DNA of 64,000 bases from Chloroflexota bacterium (GCA_016234495.1 JACRBI010000048.1:62001-126000); one strand, 5' to 3'. Shown: positions 25,760-34,289, counted from the first letter of the stretch. Made by a program: numbers and translations. Notes: generated by a model from the sequence alone, not told the origin.

Positions 25760-26020
25760 ATGAGCACAAAACCTTTTCAATTCACTGCTGTGATTGAGCG
25801 CGAAGACGATTGGTTTGTTGCGACCTGTCCTGAAGTGGATGTGGTCAGTCAGGGAAAATCAATCGAAGAGGCGCGCTCCAATCTTTTGGAAGCTGTGGAA
25901 TTGTTTTTTGAAGCTGCGTCACCTTCTGAAATCAAGCGGAGGCTTAAGAAGGAGACTTATGTCATGCCGCTTATGCCAGTGATCCCAAACCTGAAAAGCA
26001 AGCCAGCTGCGAGGGTGTAA
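25760..26020 (+). CDS. hicB: HicB-family antitoxin
   Basis: 86 aa. The partial RNase H-like fold of HicB is clear: 'FTAVIEREDDWFVATCPEVDVVSQGKSIEEARSNLLEAVELFFE'. The short C-terminal tail is basic and could bind DNA, but no full ribbon-helix-helix is evident. AAAGGAG stands before the ATG. It precedes hicA and overlaps it (TAATG); antitoxin-first order is less common than hicA-hicB but known. HicB neutralises HicA and usually represses the operon. Confidence 0.9.
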   Translation: MSTKPFQFTAVIEREDDWFVATCPEVDVVSQGKSIEEARSNLLEAVELFFEAASPSEIKRRLKKETYVMPLMPVIPNLKSKPAARV

Positions 26021-26244
26021 TGCCAAAATTGGGTGTGCTTTCAGGCAGGGAATTATGTAAAATTCTGGCACAGCATGGGTTTGAAAAAGTACGCCAGAAA
26101 GGCAGTCACATCATTATGCAAAAACAACATGGGCATACAACAATCACCATTCCTGTGCCTGACCATGACGAATTGAAAACAGGTACATTGTTGGGGATTA
26201 TCAGACAATCAGAACTACCCCGTTCAATTTTTGAGGTCAAGTAG
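26020..26244 (+). CDS. hicA: HicA-family toxin (mRNA interferase)
   Basis: 74 aa with the dsRBD-like HicA fold. 'GRELCKILAQHGFEKVRQKGSHIIMQK' holds the catalytic His (GSH), and 'TITIPVPDHDELKTGTLLGIIRQ' is the typical C-terminal half. HicA cleaves mRNA when freed from HicB. The start overlaps the hicB stop by one base. No alteration of the active site is visible, so the pair looks intact. Confidence 0.92.
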   Translation: MPKLGVLSGRELCKILAQHGFEKVRQKGSHIIMQKQHGHTTITIPVPDHDELKTGTLLGIIRQSELPRSIFEVK

Positions 26245-26257
26245 GTGGGAATTGAAC

Positions 26258-26292
26258 GAGATGAAATGTCTAAGCCAGTGAAGATGTAAAAA
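26258..26292 (+). repeat. Duplicated remnant of the chelatase 3' end
   Basis: GAGATGAAATGTCTAAGCCA and following bases read ERDEMSKPVKM and stop, matching the end of the chelatase VWA gene. Together with 25660-25694 it brackets hicBA. Confidence 0.8.
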
Positions 26293-26296
26293 AAAT

Positions 26297-26390
26297 TGTC
26301 GTTGCGAGGAGGGTGCTCTTCCCGACGAAGCAATCTCCTTTATTGTCGATGAGATTGCTTCAGGCGTAAGTGCATCGCCCTCGCAATGAC
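26297..26390. repeat. Dispersed inverted-repeat element, copy 2 of 4
   Basis: TGTCGTTGCGAGGAGGGTGC and CTCTTCCCGACGAAGCAATC at the left, GAGATTGCTTCAGGCG and CGCCCTCGCAATGAC at the right. Same element as at 2047, 31193 and 47255. Located directly after the duplicated chelatase end. Confidence 0.88.
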
Positions 26391-26398
26391 GTATCGAA

Positions 26399-27814
26399 TC
26401 ACGAATCAAACCCCAGCCCTAGCGCATCCAAAAGTTTCAACCATAAATTTCTCCTCCCCTGATTATCGTCCGCGCGGTTGAGCGACCAGCGCGTGAAATT
26501 GACAATCGGCGAGCGGAACGGTTCTGGCGGGAACGGAAATGGTTTCGATTTCACCATTTGCAATTCGGTGCGTTCAGTCTTTTTATCATCGAGCAAATCC
26601 AACATCACCTGCGCGCCGAAACGCGATGCGCCGACTCCGAGTCCTGTGTAGCCCAGCACATACGCAACTTTGCCATGATAGGCCTTGCCCCAAAAGGCGG
26701 TGTAGCGTGAGCAGGTGTCGATCACGCCGCCCCAGGCGTGCGTGAAGCGCAGACCCATCAGCTGGGGGAATGTCTGGAAGAAGTGCTCAGCCAATCGGGC
26801 GAAAGATTCGGGGCGATTCTCCAGATGCGGAGCAACTCCATTGTTTGGATAATATATGGCGTCGAATCCACCCCATAGAATCCGTCCATCCGCCGTGGTG
26901 CGATAATAATGGAATTGATTGCCGTTATCGCTCAAGCCCTCGCGCCCGTGCCAGCCGATCGAATCGCGCTGTTCCTTTGAAAGCGGCTCGGTCATCAGCA
27001 CGTAATCGTAAACGGGTACGACATAAAACGAAAGACGTTTGAGCAGGGGCGGAAATGCATTCGTGGCAAGCGCAACTTTTTTAGATTGAACTTCGCCGCG
27101 TGGAGTTTTGACGATAACCGACGCACGCTTCTCTTCCAACGCCCTGACCTGCGTGCCCTCGAACAAGCGGACTCCAACTTCCAGGCATGCCCGCCTCAGT
27201 CCCCACGCCAACTGCGCGGGGTTGACCATCGCAACGGAGTGATCGTGAATCCCGGCAAGGTAAGTAGGCGAGTTGGCAATCGCCTGCATTTCTTCCTGAT
27301 TCAAAAATTGAATATTCTCCCCGTATTGCGCGGAGTGTTCGGACTCTTCGCGCAACTCCTCGATTTGATATTCTTCGTTGGCGACGTTGATCTCGCCTGA
27401 GCGGATGAAGTCACATTCAATCTTGAATTGTTGAATCGTGTCTTCGATCTCATCCAGATTCTTGTGCCCCAACTGAACGAGTTTTTTCATTTCCTTCGGC
27501 CAGCGATTCAAGCCATTCTGAAAAGAATGCGTCAGCGAAGATGCCATAAATCCGCCATTGCGCCCGCTTGCGCCGCAGCCGACTTCCCCCGCTTCGAGCA
27601 AGACCACATCCCGCGCTGGGTCGTTCTGTTTGGCGATGAGCGCGGCCCATAACCCTGTAAAACCTGCGCCGATAACAACCAAGTCAGCCTGGATATTTTC
27701 TGTCAGAGCAGGAGCAGGCTGCGGCTTGGTGGGATCGTCCAGCCAGAAGGGCATGAGTTTCACCTCTGCCAGTGATTTCAAGGTTTCGGTGCTTGGGTTG
27801 TTTGAGAAGATCAT
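26399..27814 (-). CDS. FAD-dependent oxidoreductase (DAO family, PuuB/OrdL-like)
   Basis: 471 aa. The N-terminal FAD-binding motif is VVIGAGFTGLWAALIAK and is followed by 'GCGASGRNGGFM', a hallmark of glycine-oxidase/gamma-glutamylputrescine-oxidase-type DAO proteins. The C-terminal 'YTGLGVGASRFGAQVMLDLL' matches the family's FAD-binding end. It probably oxidises an amine or amino acid with formation of H2O2. GGAGA lies before the ATG. A class III aminotransferase, a possible functional partner in polyamine breakdown, is encoded far away at 59710, so no operon is claimed. Confidence 0.9.
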   Translation of the reverse strand: MIFSNNPSTETLKSLAEVKLMPFWLDDPTKPQPAPALTENIQADLVVIGAGFTGLWAALIAKQNDPARDVVLLEAGEVGCGASGRNGGFMASSLTHSFQNGLNRWPKEMKKLVQLGHKNLDEIEDTIQQFKIECDFIRSGEINVANEEYQIEELREESEHSAQYGENIQFLNQEEMQAIANSPTYLAGIHDHSVAMVNPAQLAWGLRRACLEVGVRLFEGTQVRALEEKRASVIVKTPRGEVQSKKVALATNAFPPLLKRLSFYVVPVYDYVLMTEPLSKEQRDSIGWHGREGLSDNGNQFHYYRTTADGRILWGGFDAIYYPNNGVAPHLENRPESFARLAEHFFQTFPQLMGLRFTHAWGGVIDTCSRYTAFWGKAYHGKVAYVLGYTGLGVGASRFGAQVMLDLLDDKKTERTELQMVKSKPFPFPPEPFRSPIVNFTRWSLNRADDNQGRRNLWLKLLDALGLGFDS

Positions 27815-27839
27815 AAAGTCTCCGGGTTCATGGGGTTTT

Positions 27840-28223
27840 TCAAGTGTACTGGCGGGATGGAAGATACGTCAATAAGAATCCCCCCCATCGCCCACCACCA
27901 CCTCCGCCACAGCTCCCGCCACTATTTATATATCCACTTGGACAAAATGCTCTACACGATCCACCAGAGGCTACGCAGTTTGCACTTGTTCCATCATTTT
28001 GACACCACAGAGTACAGTTACATGTCCCAGCATCACCAGGACCGCAATTTGCTCTACCACAACTACATGTTCCTATTGGCGATCCGTTCAAAAAACACTC
28101 AGCGTCTCCAGGAACCTGTTTACAGCAACTATTACTTCCTGAGCACGATTGTGCAAGCACTGACGGTGGTGTTAATATTTGCAAAATAACCATTAGAATA
28201 GCTGACAAAATAATTCTCATCAT
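27840..28223 (-). CDS. Small secreted cysteine-rich protein
   Basis: 127 aa. A signal peptide (about 1-25, ending PPSVLA-Q) precedes a mature part of about 100 residues with 14 cysteines in short spacings (SCSGSNSCC, TCSCGRANCG, TCNCTLWC) and a C-terminal Gly-rich segment SCGGGGGGRWGG. No named family is recognised; the pattern suggests a disulfide-rich exported peptide or mini-domain. AGGAGAGGG precedes the ATG. The start overlaps the stop of the upstream membrane-protein gene by 4 bp. Base composition is more AT-rich than the neighbours. Confidence 0.7.
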   Translation of the reverse strand: MMRIILSAILMVILQILTPPSVLAQSCSGSNSCCKQVPGDAECFLNGSPIGTCSCGRANCGPGDAGTCNCTLWCQNDGTSANCVASGGSCRAFCPSGYINSGGSCGGGGGGRWGGFLLTYLPSRQYT

Positions 28224-28729
28224 ATCCCTCTCCTAATCTTTGGCGTGTTCAAAAATTTCATAAAGATATTCCCCACCTCATCGCCACTTGTATCATTTGA
28301 CATGATAGATTTCTCCGCTTCTTTCATGCACGTGACTATATACTGAGGTATATCATTCTCTGTTACTTGGGTACCAGTATAGACATATACAGCAGTCGAA
28401 ATATTGTCGATATTGTATATTCCCATTCCCATAGCTAGATATTGATCTAAACCATATAAAGGACAATTCATCCTTTTTTTGTCAGTAAAATACAATACAA
28501 GCTTAGAGTTACTTACCTTTTCACCACTATCAGTAAACACTGGTGTTTTTAGCAGCAGATACTTATATGCCAGATACAACCTCAAGCCTCCCAGTGGTAC
28601 ATCCCAGTTGATCCCAGCCCCCCTATTTGCAACTTCAATTTTGTATTGAGCCAAATATACGACGTAACCCAGAAATACTATTACAAAAACAAGTAACGCC
28701 AAGATTATTAGTCGCACTTTCCTACCCAT
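28220..28729 (-). CDS. Single-pass membrane protein, unknown
   Basis: 169 aa. One N-terminal TM helix (LIILALLVFVIVFLGYVVYLA) anchors an extracytoplasmic domain of about 140 residues with two Cys (MNCPLYG and VTCMKEAE) that could pair. No family recognised. The gene is AT-rich compared with the surrounding chromosome and couples by a 4 bp overlap to the Cys-rich secreted protein. Confidence 0.7.
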   Translation of the reverse strand: MGRKVRLIILALLVFVIVFLGYVVYLAQYKIEVANRGAGINWDVPLGGLRLYLAYKYLLLKTPVFTDSGEKVSNSKLVLYFTDKKRMNCPLYGLDQYLAMGMGIYNIDNISTAVYVYTGTQVTENDIPQYIVTCMKEAEKSIMSNDTSGDEVGNIFMKFLNTPKIRRGI

Positions 28730-28767
28730 ACCCCCACTATACTATAAACGTTTGATTTACAAAACAA

Positions 28768-30069
28768 TTACTTTGCTTCTTCTTGACTATCCCACCATGT
28801 ATCTGAAAATGCTTTTACAACTCCTCTCCCATCACTGTCGCTGGGATATATCACCATTGCGTTATTTTGTCTATATACACTCAGTCTTGATAACCCAAAA
28901 AGAAGCAATCTTCCGGACATGCTTGATGCAATTTTTTGCATTCCTTTTTTAGAATTTCCACCTGATTGAATAACCTGATTTAATTTTTCTACATTAAAAC
29001 CCAGCCATGCAATATTTACAGTTTGAGTATCCACTCCTATCAAAATTATATGCCCATCTCTACCAACCTTCATTATTCCATCAGCCTTTAGGCCAGGCTC
29101 AGAAGTAAAGTCCGTCATCTCGCTTTGCCAATCTTCGGGCATTTCATTGTACTGTTGCTCAGAGCCTATCAAGATTATCTCCCATGGCTTCGTCACATCT
29201 ACTTCTATTTCCTCCCATTCGGTATCATATTTATTTTGCTCTGTTACCACATCAGGACTTGTAGCGGTCCATATCTTTGTTTTTTTACCAGTTGCAGCAT
29301 CTAGAATCATCTGATTCTTTATCTGCTCAGGTGTCATTCCTTTAAACTGCCCTTCTGACAACTCCTTGAACAATCTTTCTACTAGTATTGCGCTTGCCCC
29401 AGGCTCCAACTGAAATGCTTGGCTCGTTCCCATTCCTACATCCATGTTTATATAACTGTAAAAGACATTGCCATCTGCGTCTTTGTATTCAGACACACGC
29501 TCAAATTTTTTGTCTTTATTCATGTCAGCAGCTATTACTACCCCATCTGCGACAACTGCCATAGTCTCAACACCACCTATTACCATCGGCTTCGTTTCAA
29601 CGCTTTTGTATTTCTCTACATCCTTAATTTCGTACCACATTGGAGCTTCTGTCAAAAAACCATTTGAGCTGAAAGTATCCACCTCCACCCACGCCCCTTG
29701 CGCCACATCTTTATAGCCTTTTATCTTTATTCCATCCTTATCACTGATACTCACATCATCAGCAGAAATCGTCACGGCTTGCCCGTCCACCATGATGGTG
29801 TATCCCTTGCCATCTGGGTTTAGCCTAATGCCAGGGATCACGCCTATTGTGCCGTCAGGGAGTTTGCCTTCGATCTCTCCATTACCCATGATGGTGTAGT
29901 TGTCGGTTTTGGCAATTGTCTCCTGCATGGCGAGGAAGGCGGGGGTGGTAGTTGGAGTAGGGATGACCGTCGCGGTTGAGGGCAAAGTGGCAGTCGCCGT
30001 CGGAAGCGTCTCCGCTGGCGCGGCACATGAGGCAAGAGTAAATACAATAAGAAAGAACAACTTTTTCAT
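28768..30069 (-). CDS. Lipoprotein of unknown function
   Basis: 433 aa. The lipobox is TLASC (Cys at about 15), followed by a Thr/Pro-rich linker (TATATLPSTATVIPTPTT). The mature part contains a repeated small-domain pattern ('NPDGKGYTIMVDGQAVTISADDVSISDKDG') and a C-terminal domain ending in 'VYRQNNAMVIYPSDSDGRG'. No enzymatic motif recognised. AT-rich. AGGAGGT lies before the ATG. Together with the two genes downstream it forms a minus-strand exported-protein islet. Confidence 0.75.
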   Translation of the reverse strand: MKKLFFLIVFTLASCAAPAETLPTATATLPSTATVIPTPTTTPAFLAMQETIAKTDNYTIMGNGEIEGKLPDGTIGVIPGIRLNPDGKGYTIMVDGQAVTISADDVSISDKDGIKIKGYKDVAQGAWVEVDTFSSNGFLTEAPMWYEIKDVEKYKSVETKPMVIGGVETMAVVADGVVIAADMNKDKKFERVSEYKDADGNVFYSYINMDVGMGTSQAFQLEPGASAILVERLFKELSEGQFKGMTPEQIKNQMILDAATGKKTKIWTATSPDVVTEQNKYDTEWEEIEVDVTKPWEIILIGSEQQYNEMPEDWQSEMTDFTSEPGLKADGIMKVGRDGHIILIGVDTQTVNIAWLGFNVEKLNQVIQSGGNSKKGMQKIASSMSGRLLLFGLSRLSVYRQNNAMVIYPSDSDGRGVVKAFSDTWWDSQEEAK

Positions 30070-30106
30070 ATTACCTCCTCTTTCGATATTTACATTATAC
30101 CCATCA

Positions 30107-30157
30107 CGGGCACAAATTGCGCCTTTTTAGCAATTTGTGCCCGAGGGTATTATATAA
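30107..30157 (+). repeat. Hairpin plus GGGTATTATATAA element, copy 1
   Basis: CGGGCACAAATTGC and its perfect inverse GCAATTTGTGCCCG form a 14 bp stem with a 9 nt loop (GCCTTTTTA). GGGTATTATATAA follows. A relative sits directly upstream of priA (37386-37450). Confidence 0.85.
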
Positions 30158-30208
30158 ACGAGCAAAACTTCCCTTGGGTATTTTGAATCAAACATGACCT
30201 TCGTTTTT

Positions 30209-30285
30209 TCCGCTAATCCTCGCTAATCTACGCTAATTTTTTCAAAATTTCGTGGGGATTGGCGGAGATTAGCGGACTATTTTTT
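30209..30285. repeat. CGCTAATC word repeat
   Basis: CCGCTAATCCTCGCTAATC-type words face GGGGATTGGCGGAGATTAGC, an imperfect inverted repeat of about 75 bp. Confidence 0.65.
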
Positions 30286-30331
30286 GAGTGAGCGAAAGTC
30301 CATCAAAATAAATTTTAGGCTTCCAAAAACC

Positions 30332-30359
30332 TTGACAATTAGAACAAGTGTTCTATAAT
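30332..30359 (+). promoter_or_regulatory. Consensus promoter with LexA-like operator GAACAAGTGTTC
   Basis: TTGACA (30332-30337), 16 bp spacer, TATAAT (30354-30359). The spacer contains the palindrome GAAC-AAGT-GTTC at 30342-30353, extended to AGAAC/GTTCT. GAAC-N4-GTTC is the core of Gram-positive-type (DinR) SOS boxes, so LexA control is possible. Confidence 0.75.
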
Positions 30360-30388
30360 ACAGCCACTTACCAGACAAGGAGATCAAA

Positions 30389-31192
30389 ATGGCTAATTTT
30401 CGTAATCCTCTGATCGATGGCTTGAAATCAATGTGGTACAAACTGACCCACAACTTAAAATTCAATCGCGGCGCAGCCTGGGGCATGATGATCATTGGCG
30501 CGTTGCTGTCCTTTGAAGTCTTCAACTACAGCACCACTCAATTTGCCCTGCATGACATGCTCGGTGATCTGACCTTTGCAGGCATACGTTGGGCAACTAT
30601 TCTTGCGATTGCCTTCTGCGGTATTGACTTTGCCGGCATCGCGCGCATCTTCACCCCTGAGCAGGGCCGCGACGAACCCGCCGAAGTGTATTACCTCTTT
30701 GGCGCATGGCTGCTGGCTGCAGGCTTCAATGCCACGCTGACATGGTGGGGCGTGTCGGTCGCCATTTCAAACAATGCCAATTTGCAATCCAGCCCGGTGA
30801 TGAGCGCCGCCGTACTCGCAAAGGCCGTCCCGATCTTTATCGCTGTCATGGTCTGGCTGGTGCGCCTGCTTATCATCGGCACATTCTCGTTGGCCGGCGA
30901 CCGTCTCTTTACCACCGCCGCGCAAAACCAGTCTCAGCGGCAGTACAACACCCCGCAGCCACGCCAGCAATCCAGTTATCAGGCGCAGCGCCCGGTCAAT
31001 CAGCCGGTGAATCAACCCATCTTGCGCCCTGCCTCGCAAATCAACCGTCCAGCCACACCTGCCGGGTTCCGTCCCGCACCCAAGCCGGCTGTACAGTCCC
31101 AACAAAGTTCTTTCATCCCGCCCGAGCCGACTTATCATCCAGTTTCCTATAACGCCCGCGCTTCTGAAAATAACAGTCATTACGACGCTTAA
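30389..31192 (+). CDS. Polytopic membrane protein with Pro/Gln-rich tail
   Basis: 267 aa. About four TM helices in the first 175 residues (for example GAAWGMMIIGALLSFEVF, GIRWATILAIAFCGIDFAG, YYLFGAWLLAAGFNATLTWW, AVPIFIAVMVWLVRLLIIG) are followed by a cytoplasmic or exported tail of about 90 residues dominated by Gln, Pro and Asn. Not recognised as a named family. The strong promoter with a possible SOS operator and the following lytic transglycosylase gene suggest a stress- or cell-wall-related role, but this is only contextual. Confidence 0.75.
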   Translation: MANFRNPLIDGLKSMWYKLTHNLKFNRGAAWGMMIIGALLSFEVFNYSTTQFALHDMLGDLTFAGIRWATILAIAFCGIDFAGIARIFTPEQGRDEPAEVYYLFGAWLLAAGFNATLTWWGVSVAISNNANLQSSPVMSAAVLAKAVPIFIAVMVWLVRLLIIGTFSLAGDRLFTTAAQNQSQRQYNTPQPRQQSSYQAQRPVNQPVNQPILRPASQINRPATPAGFRPAPKPAVQSQQSSFIPPEPTYHPVSYNARASENNSHYDA

Positions 31193-31290
31193 TGTCATTG
31201 CGAGGAGGCTGCTCTTCCCGACGAAGCAATCTCTATAACTAGCGTACAAGATTGCTTCGGGCAAAGAACAAATGCGCCCTCGCAAAGACA
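31193..31290. repeat. Dispersed inverted-repeat element, copy 3 of 4
   Basis: TGTCATTGCGAGGAGGCTGC and CTCTTCCCGACGAAGCAATC at the left, AGATTGCTTCGGGC and GCGCCCTCGCAAAGACA at the right. It starts two bases after the stop of the preceding gene and separates it from the lytic transglycosylase gene. Confidence 0.9.
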
Positions 31291-31348
31291 TAAAACTATA
31301 ACTCAATTTCGAGCCGGGTCCCAACGACCCAGAATAGAGAGAATAAAC

Positions 31349-32050
31349 ATGCCCCGCGCTCGCACCACAAAAACCCACCGGCACACTATCCGAGCCGTCC
31401 ACCCGCAAGCTTTAGGGAGTGACTCGCATAGTGTGTCTGGTTTTTTGTTCGTTCCCCTCACTGTCCTTTTTGTCAGTGTGCTTCTCGGCTCACTGGCGAT
31501 GAAGGCAAACCCACTGTCTCCTTCTTCTGTGGATTCGCCGCCCGCCGCTTCGAGCAGCATTTCTCCCATCTTTAGAATTGAAGTCCAATATTGGGCTGAC
31601 TCCATCTCAAAGTGGGCGGCCGCTTCGCAACTGGACCCGAACCTGGTTGCCACCATCATGCAGATCGAATCTTGTGGAGATCCACGCGCAAGATCGAGCG
31701 CCGGTGCGATGGGACTCTTTCAGGTCATGCCGTTTCACTTTTACGCAGTCGACGATCCCTATGACCCGGATACCAATGCCGCGCGCGGACTCGCGTACCT
31801 AGCCAGGTCACTTGCAACGGGCGGAGGGGATGCGCGGCTGGCAATGGCCGGTTACAACGGCGGCATTGGAGTCATTAGCCGCGCAGAATGGACATGGCAC
31901 GCTCAAACAAAACGATATGTCCAATATGGCGCGCCGATGTATGAAGATGCGCGAAATGGAATTAATCCCAGCCCAGCTTTGAATGATTGGTATGAAAAAT
32001 ACGGGGTGAGTTTATGCAGGCAGGCAAGTCAACGATTGGGTTTGCCTTGA
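31349..32050 (+). CDS. Lytic transglycosylase (SLT domain)
   Basis: 233 aa membrane-anchored muramidase-fold enzyme that cleaves peptidoglycan without water. After a basic N-terminus one TM helix (about 30-52, FVPLTVLFVSVLLGSLAM) leads to the catalytic domain: the catalytic Glu is in IMQIESCGDP, followed by GAMGLFQVMP and LAMAGYNGG, the three standard SLT motifs. The family usually requires no cofactor. An inverted-repeat element separates it from the membrane protein upstream. Confidence 0.93.
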   Translation: MPRARTTKTHRHTIRAVHPQALGSDSHSVSGFLFVPLTVLFVSVLLGSLAMKANPLSPSSVDSPPAASSSISPIFRIEVQYWADSISKWAAASQLDPNLVATIMQIESCGDPRARSSAGAMGLFQVMPFHFYAVDDPYDPDTNAARGLAYLARSLATGGGDARLAMAGYNGGIGVISRAEWTWHAQTKRYVQYGAPMYEDARNGINPSPALNDWYEKYGVSLCRQASQRLGLP

Positions 32051-32074
32051 CCATGCGACAATTTGGTTATCTGA

Positions 32075-33448
32075 CTATTTGACAATCCCCAGCCAGATAA
32101 CGAACGTAGTCCCTTTTCCCTCTTTTGATTCAACTTTGATCTGTCCGCCGTGATGCTCCACGATCCAATGCGCGATGGATAATCCCAGCCCGAATCCGCT
32201 GGTGGTGGAACGCGTGCGGGATTTCTCGGCGCGGTAGAAGCGGTCAAAGATGTGGGGCAGGTCTTCGGCAGGGATGCCCGGTCCTGTGTCCCGAATAATG
32301 ATGCGCGCCTGATCGCCGATTTTTGCGAGACTCAAATACACATCCCCGCCCTGTGGCGTGTACTGGATAGCGTTTGATACCAAATTCAACATGACCTGTT
32401 TCAAGCGGTCGCGGTCACCATTGACCATGACCTGGTCAATTTCATTCAGATGCACATGAATTTTGCTGCCAGCCAGCACCCGCATTTCTGTGAAGACTTC
32501 AGTTAATAAAAGATCCAATTCGACGGGCTTTAGCACCAGTGTCAGCTTGCCTGATTCAGCCTGAGCCAGCATGAGCAAACCGCCGACGAGACGGGTAAGC
32601 CTGCCTGCTTCCTGATCTATGCTGCTGAGGGATTCTTCATCGGCTTGCTTCATGCGGCGCATGAGATCTACGTTGCCTTTGATTACCGTCAGCGGAGTGC
32701 GGAGTTCGTGGCTCACGTCAGCCAGAAAACGCTGCTGGGAGGTAAAGAGAGATTCGAGGCGTTCGAGGGTTTGATTAAACGAGACAACCAGATCGCCGAT
32801 CTCATCGTCTTTTTCGGCGCGTTCCTGATAAGGGATTCTGCGCGATAGGTCGTCTGCGCGGTTGATCTGGTCCACGGTTTCGGCGATGGCTTCGAGCGGC
32901 GAGAGCGCGCGCCCCAATATCACCCATGACCCCAAGCCCGCCAATAGTACCGCGACCACTGCAATGATCGTCATCATTGAAAGCAGGTTGCCACGGGTGG
33001 CATCCACCACGCTCAGGCTTGTGCCAACCTGCAATGTGCCAATTGCCCGTCTATTTACCTGGAGCGGTACGCTCAACACGCGCAGGTGTGCTCCGTCGAG
33101 GTATGAATCCTGGTAGATGGTCGTGCCAGCTTCCAGTCCCGCAGGATCGAGGGATTTGGTTAATAATCCGATACTGGGAGATGTCGCAATTAGATTTCCA
33201 TCACGTCCCCAGACTTGCACGTACGCGTTCGAGGTCATGTCCAACTGTGGCAGGCTGATCAAGTTTAGCTCTCCCATCGAGTTGACTTTGGTCACCTGAA
33301 TGATGTCGCGCCAGACGACATCCAGCATGGTATCCACCTGATAGAGCAAAATCACATTGACGAGAATGTACACCGCCGCGCCGAAGATCAGCAGAATGCC
33401 GCCCATGAAAGTTGAATACAGCAGGGTGAAGCGCACACGTAATGACAT
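32075..33448 (-). CDS. Two-component sensor histidine kinase
   Basis: 457 aa. Two TM helices (about 8-36 and 165-190) enclose an extracytoplasmic sensor of about 130 residues. A HAMP domain follows, then the HisKA H-box VSHELRTPLT, the N-box 'QVMLNLVSNAIQYTPQGG', and G boxes RDTGPGIP and GFGLGLS. It phosphorylates the OmpR-type regulator encoded just upstream. An intrinsic terminator lies between the two genes, so kinase synthesis may depend on read-through. Confidence 0.95.
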   Translation of the reverse strand: MSLRVRFTLLYSTFMGGILLIFGAAVYILVNVILLYQVDTMLDVVWRDIIQVTKVNSMGELNLISLPQLDMTSNAYVQVWGRDGNLIATSPSIGLLTKSLDPAGLEAGTTIYQDSYLDGAHLRVLSVPLQVNRRAIGTLQVGTSLSVVDATRGNLLSMMTIIAVVAVLLAGLGSWVILGRALSPLEAIAETVDQINRADDLSRRIPYQERAEKDDEIGDLVVSFNQTLERLESLFTSQQRFLADVSHELRTPLTVIKGNVDLMRRMKQADEESLSSIDQEAGRLTRLVGGLLMLAQAESGKLTLVLKPVELDLLLTEVFTEMRVLAGSKIHVHLNEIDQVMVNGDRDRLKQVMLNLVSNAIQYTPQGGDVYLSLAKIGDQARIIIRDTGPGIPAEDLPHIFDRFYRAEKSRTRSTTSGFGLGLSIAHWIVEHHGGQIKVESKEGKGTTFVIWLGIVK

Positions 33449-33487
33449 GGGGGTAAATGTAATCCTGTGAGTTTAAGATAACCTGAG

Positions 33488-33520
33488 AAAAAAATAAGCG
33501 GCAGGTTGAACTGCCGCTTT
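33488..33520 (-). terminator. Intrinsic terminator between regulator and kinase genes
   Basis: On the minus strand, AAGCGGCAG / CTGCCGCTT with a 6 nt loop is followed by ATTTTTTTT. It lies after the response-regulator stop and before the kinase start in the same transcription unit. Confidence 0.88.
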
Positions 33521-33524
33521 GTGG

Positions 33525-34202
33525 TTACGGGTTTTCCCTCAGAACATATCCCACACCGCGCACGGTATGGATGAGCCTGAGTTCGCCTTCGCCTTCGAGT
33601 TTCTGGCGCAGGTAGCGGATGTACACTTCGAGCACGTTGCTCTCGCCGCCGAAATCATAGCCCCAGACGCGGTCAAAGATCACTTCGCGGGTCAGCACCT
33701 GTTTTGGGTGGCGGAGGAACAACTCAAGCAGTTCATATTCCTTGGCGGTCAGCGCCACCATGCGAGTGCCGCGCGCCGCTTGACGCGATCCGGTGTCGAG
33801 TGAAAGGTCGGCAAATTTCAAAACAGGGATGCGCTCCGGTTGTGTGCGGCGGAGCAGGGCGCGCACACGCGCCAGCAATTCATCGAGGTTGAACGGTTTG
33901 ACCATGTAATCGTCGGCGCCGGCATCCAACCCTTGAATACGATCTTGAACCGTATCTTTCGCAGTCAACATTAAAATGGGAATCGAGCCGCCGGTCCGCA
34001 GGCGGTGGCATACTTCCAGCCCGTCCATGCCGGGCAGCATCCAGTCCAGAACGACAAGATCGGGTGTGTGGTCGCGCGCGGCGATCAACCCCATGCGGCC
34101 GTCAATGGCGGTATCGACAGTGTAGCCTTCGTAAGCCAGACCGCGCTGCAATAATTTTAAAATAGCCTGATCGTCTTCGATAATTAGGATTCGCTCATTC
34201 AT
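33525..34202 (-). CDS. OmpR-family response regulator
   Basis: 225 aa. Receiver domain with acidic pocket (IIEDD), phospho-acceptor Asp in [12 protein letters not shown] and Lys in [11 protein letters not shown]-terminal winged helix with '[23 protein letters not shown]' and '[13 protein letters not shown]'. The ATG at 34202 is preceded by CAGGAG; the longer frame to 34262 adds 20 unlikely residues. It is the cognate partner of the kinase at 32075. Confidence 0.95.
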   Translation of the reverse strand: MNERILIIEDDQAILKLLQRGLAYEGYTVDTAIDGRMGLIAARDHTPDLVVLDWMLPGMDGLEVCHRLRTGGSIPILMLTAKDTVQDRIQGLDAGADDYMVKPFNLDELLARVRALLRRTQPERIPVLKFADLSLDTGSRQAARGTRMVALTAKEYELLELFLRHPKQVLTREVIFDRVWGYDFGGESNVLEVYIRYLRQKLEGEGELRLIHTVRGVGYVLRENP

Positions 34203-34289
34203 GGCTGTACTCCTGAACAAAATATACCATAAAGTATATCCCTTAATCATTTCTTTTTTCAAGCCGTATACAGACCGGACGCATGGCTA

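Larger units (their letters stand above)
30070..30388. other. Intergenic region with hairpin, word repeat and promoter
   Basis: 319 bp without a gene. It holds in order: the divergent lipoprotein's ribosome binding site, a hairpin plus GGGTATTATATA element (30107-30157), a degenerate repeat of CGCTAATC words (30209-30285) and a consensus promoter with a GAAC-N4-GTTC operator for the next gene. Confidence 0.7.
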
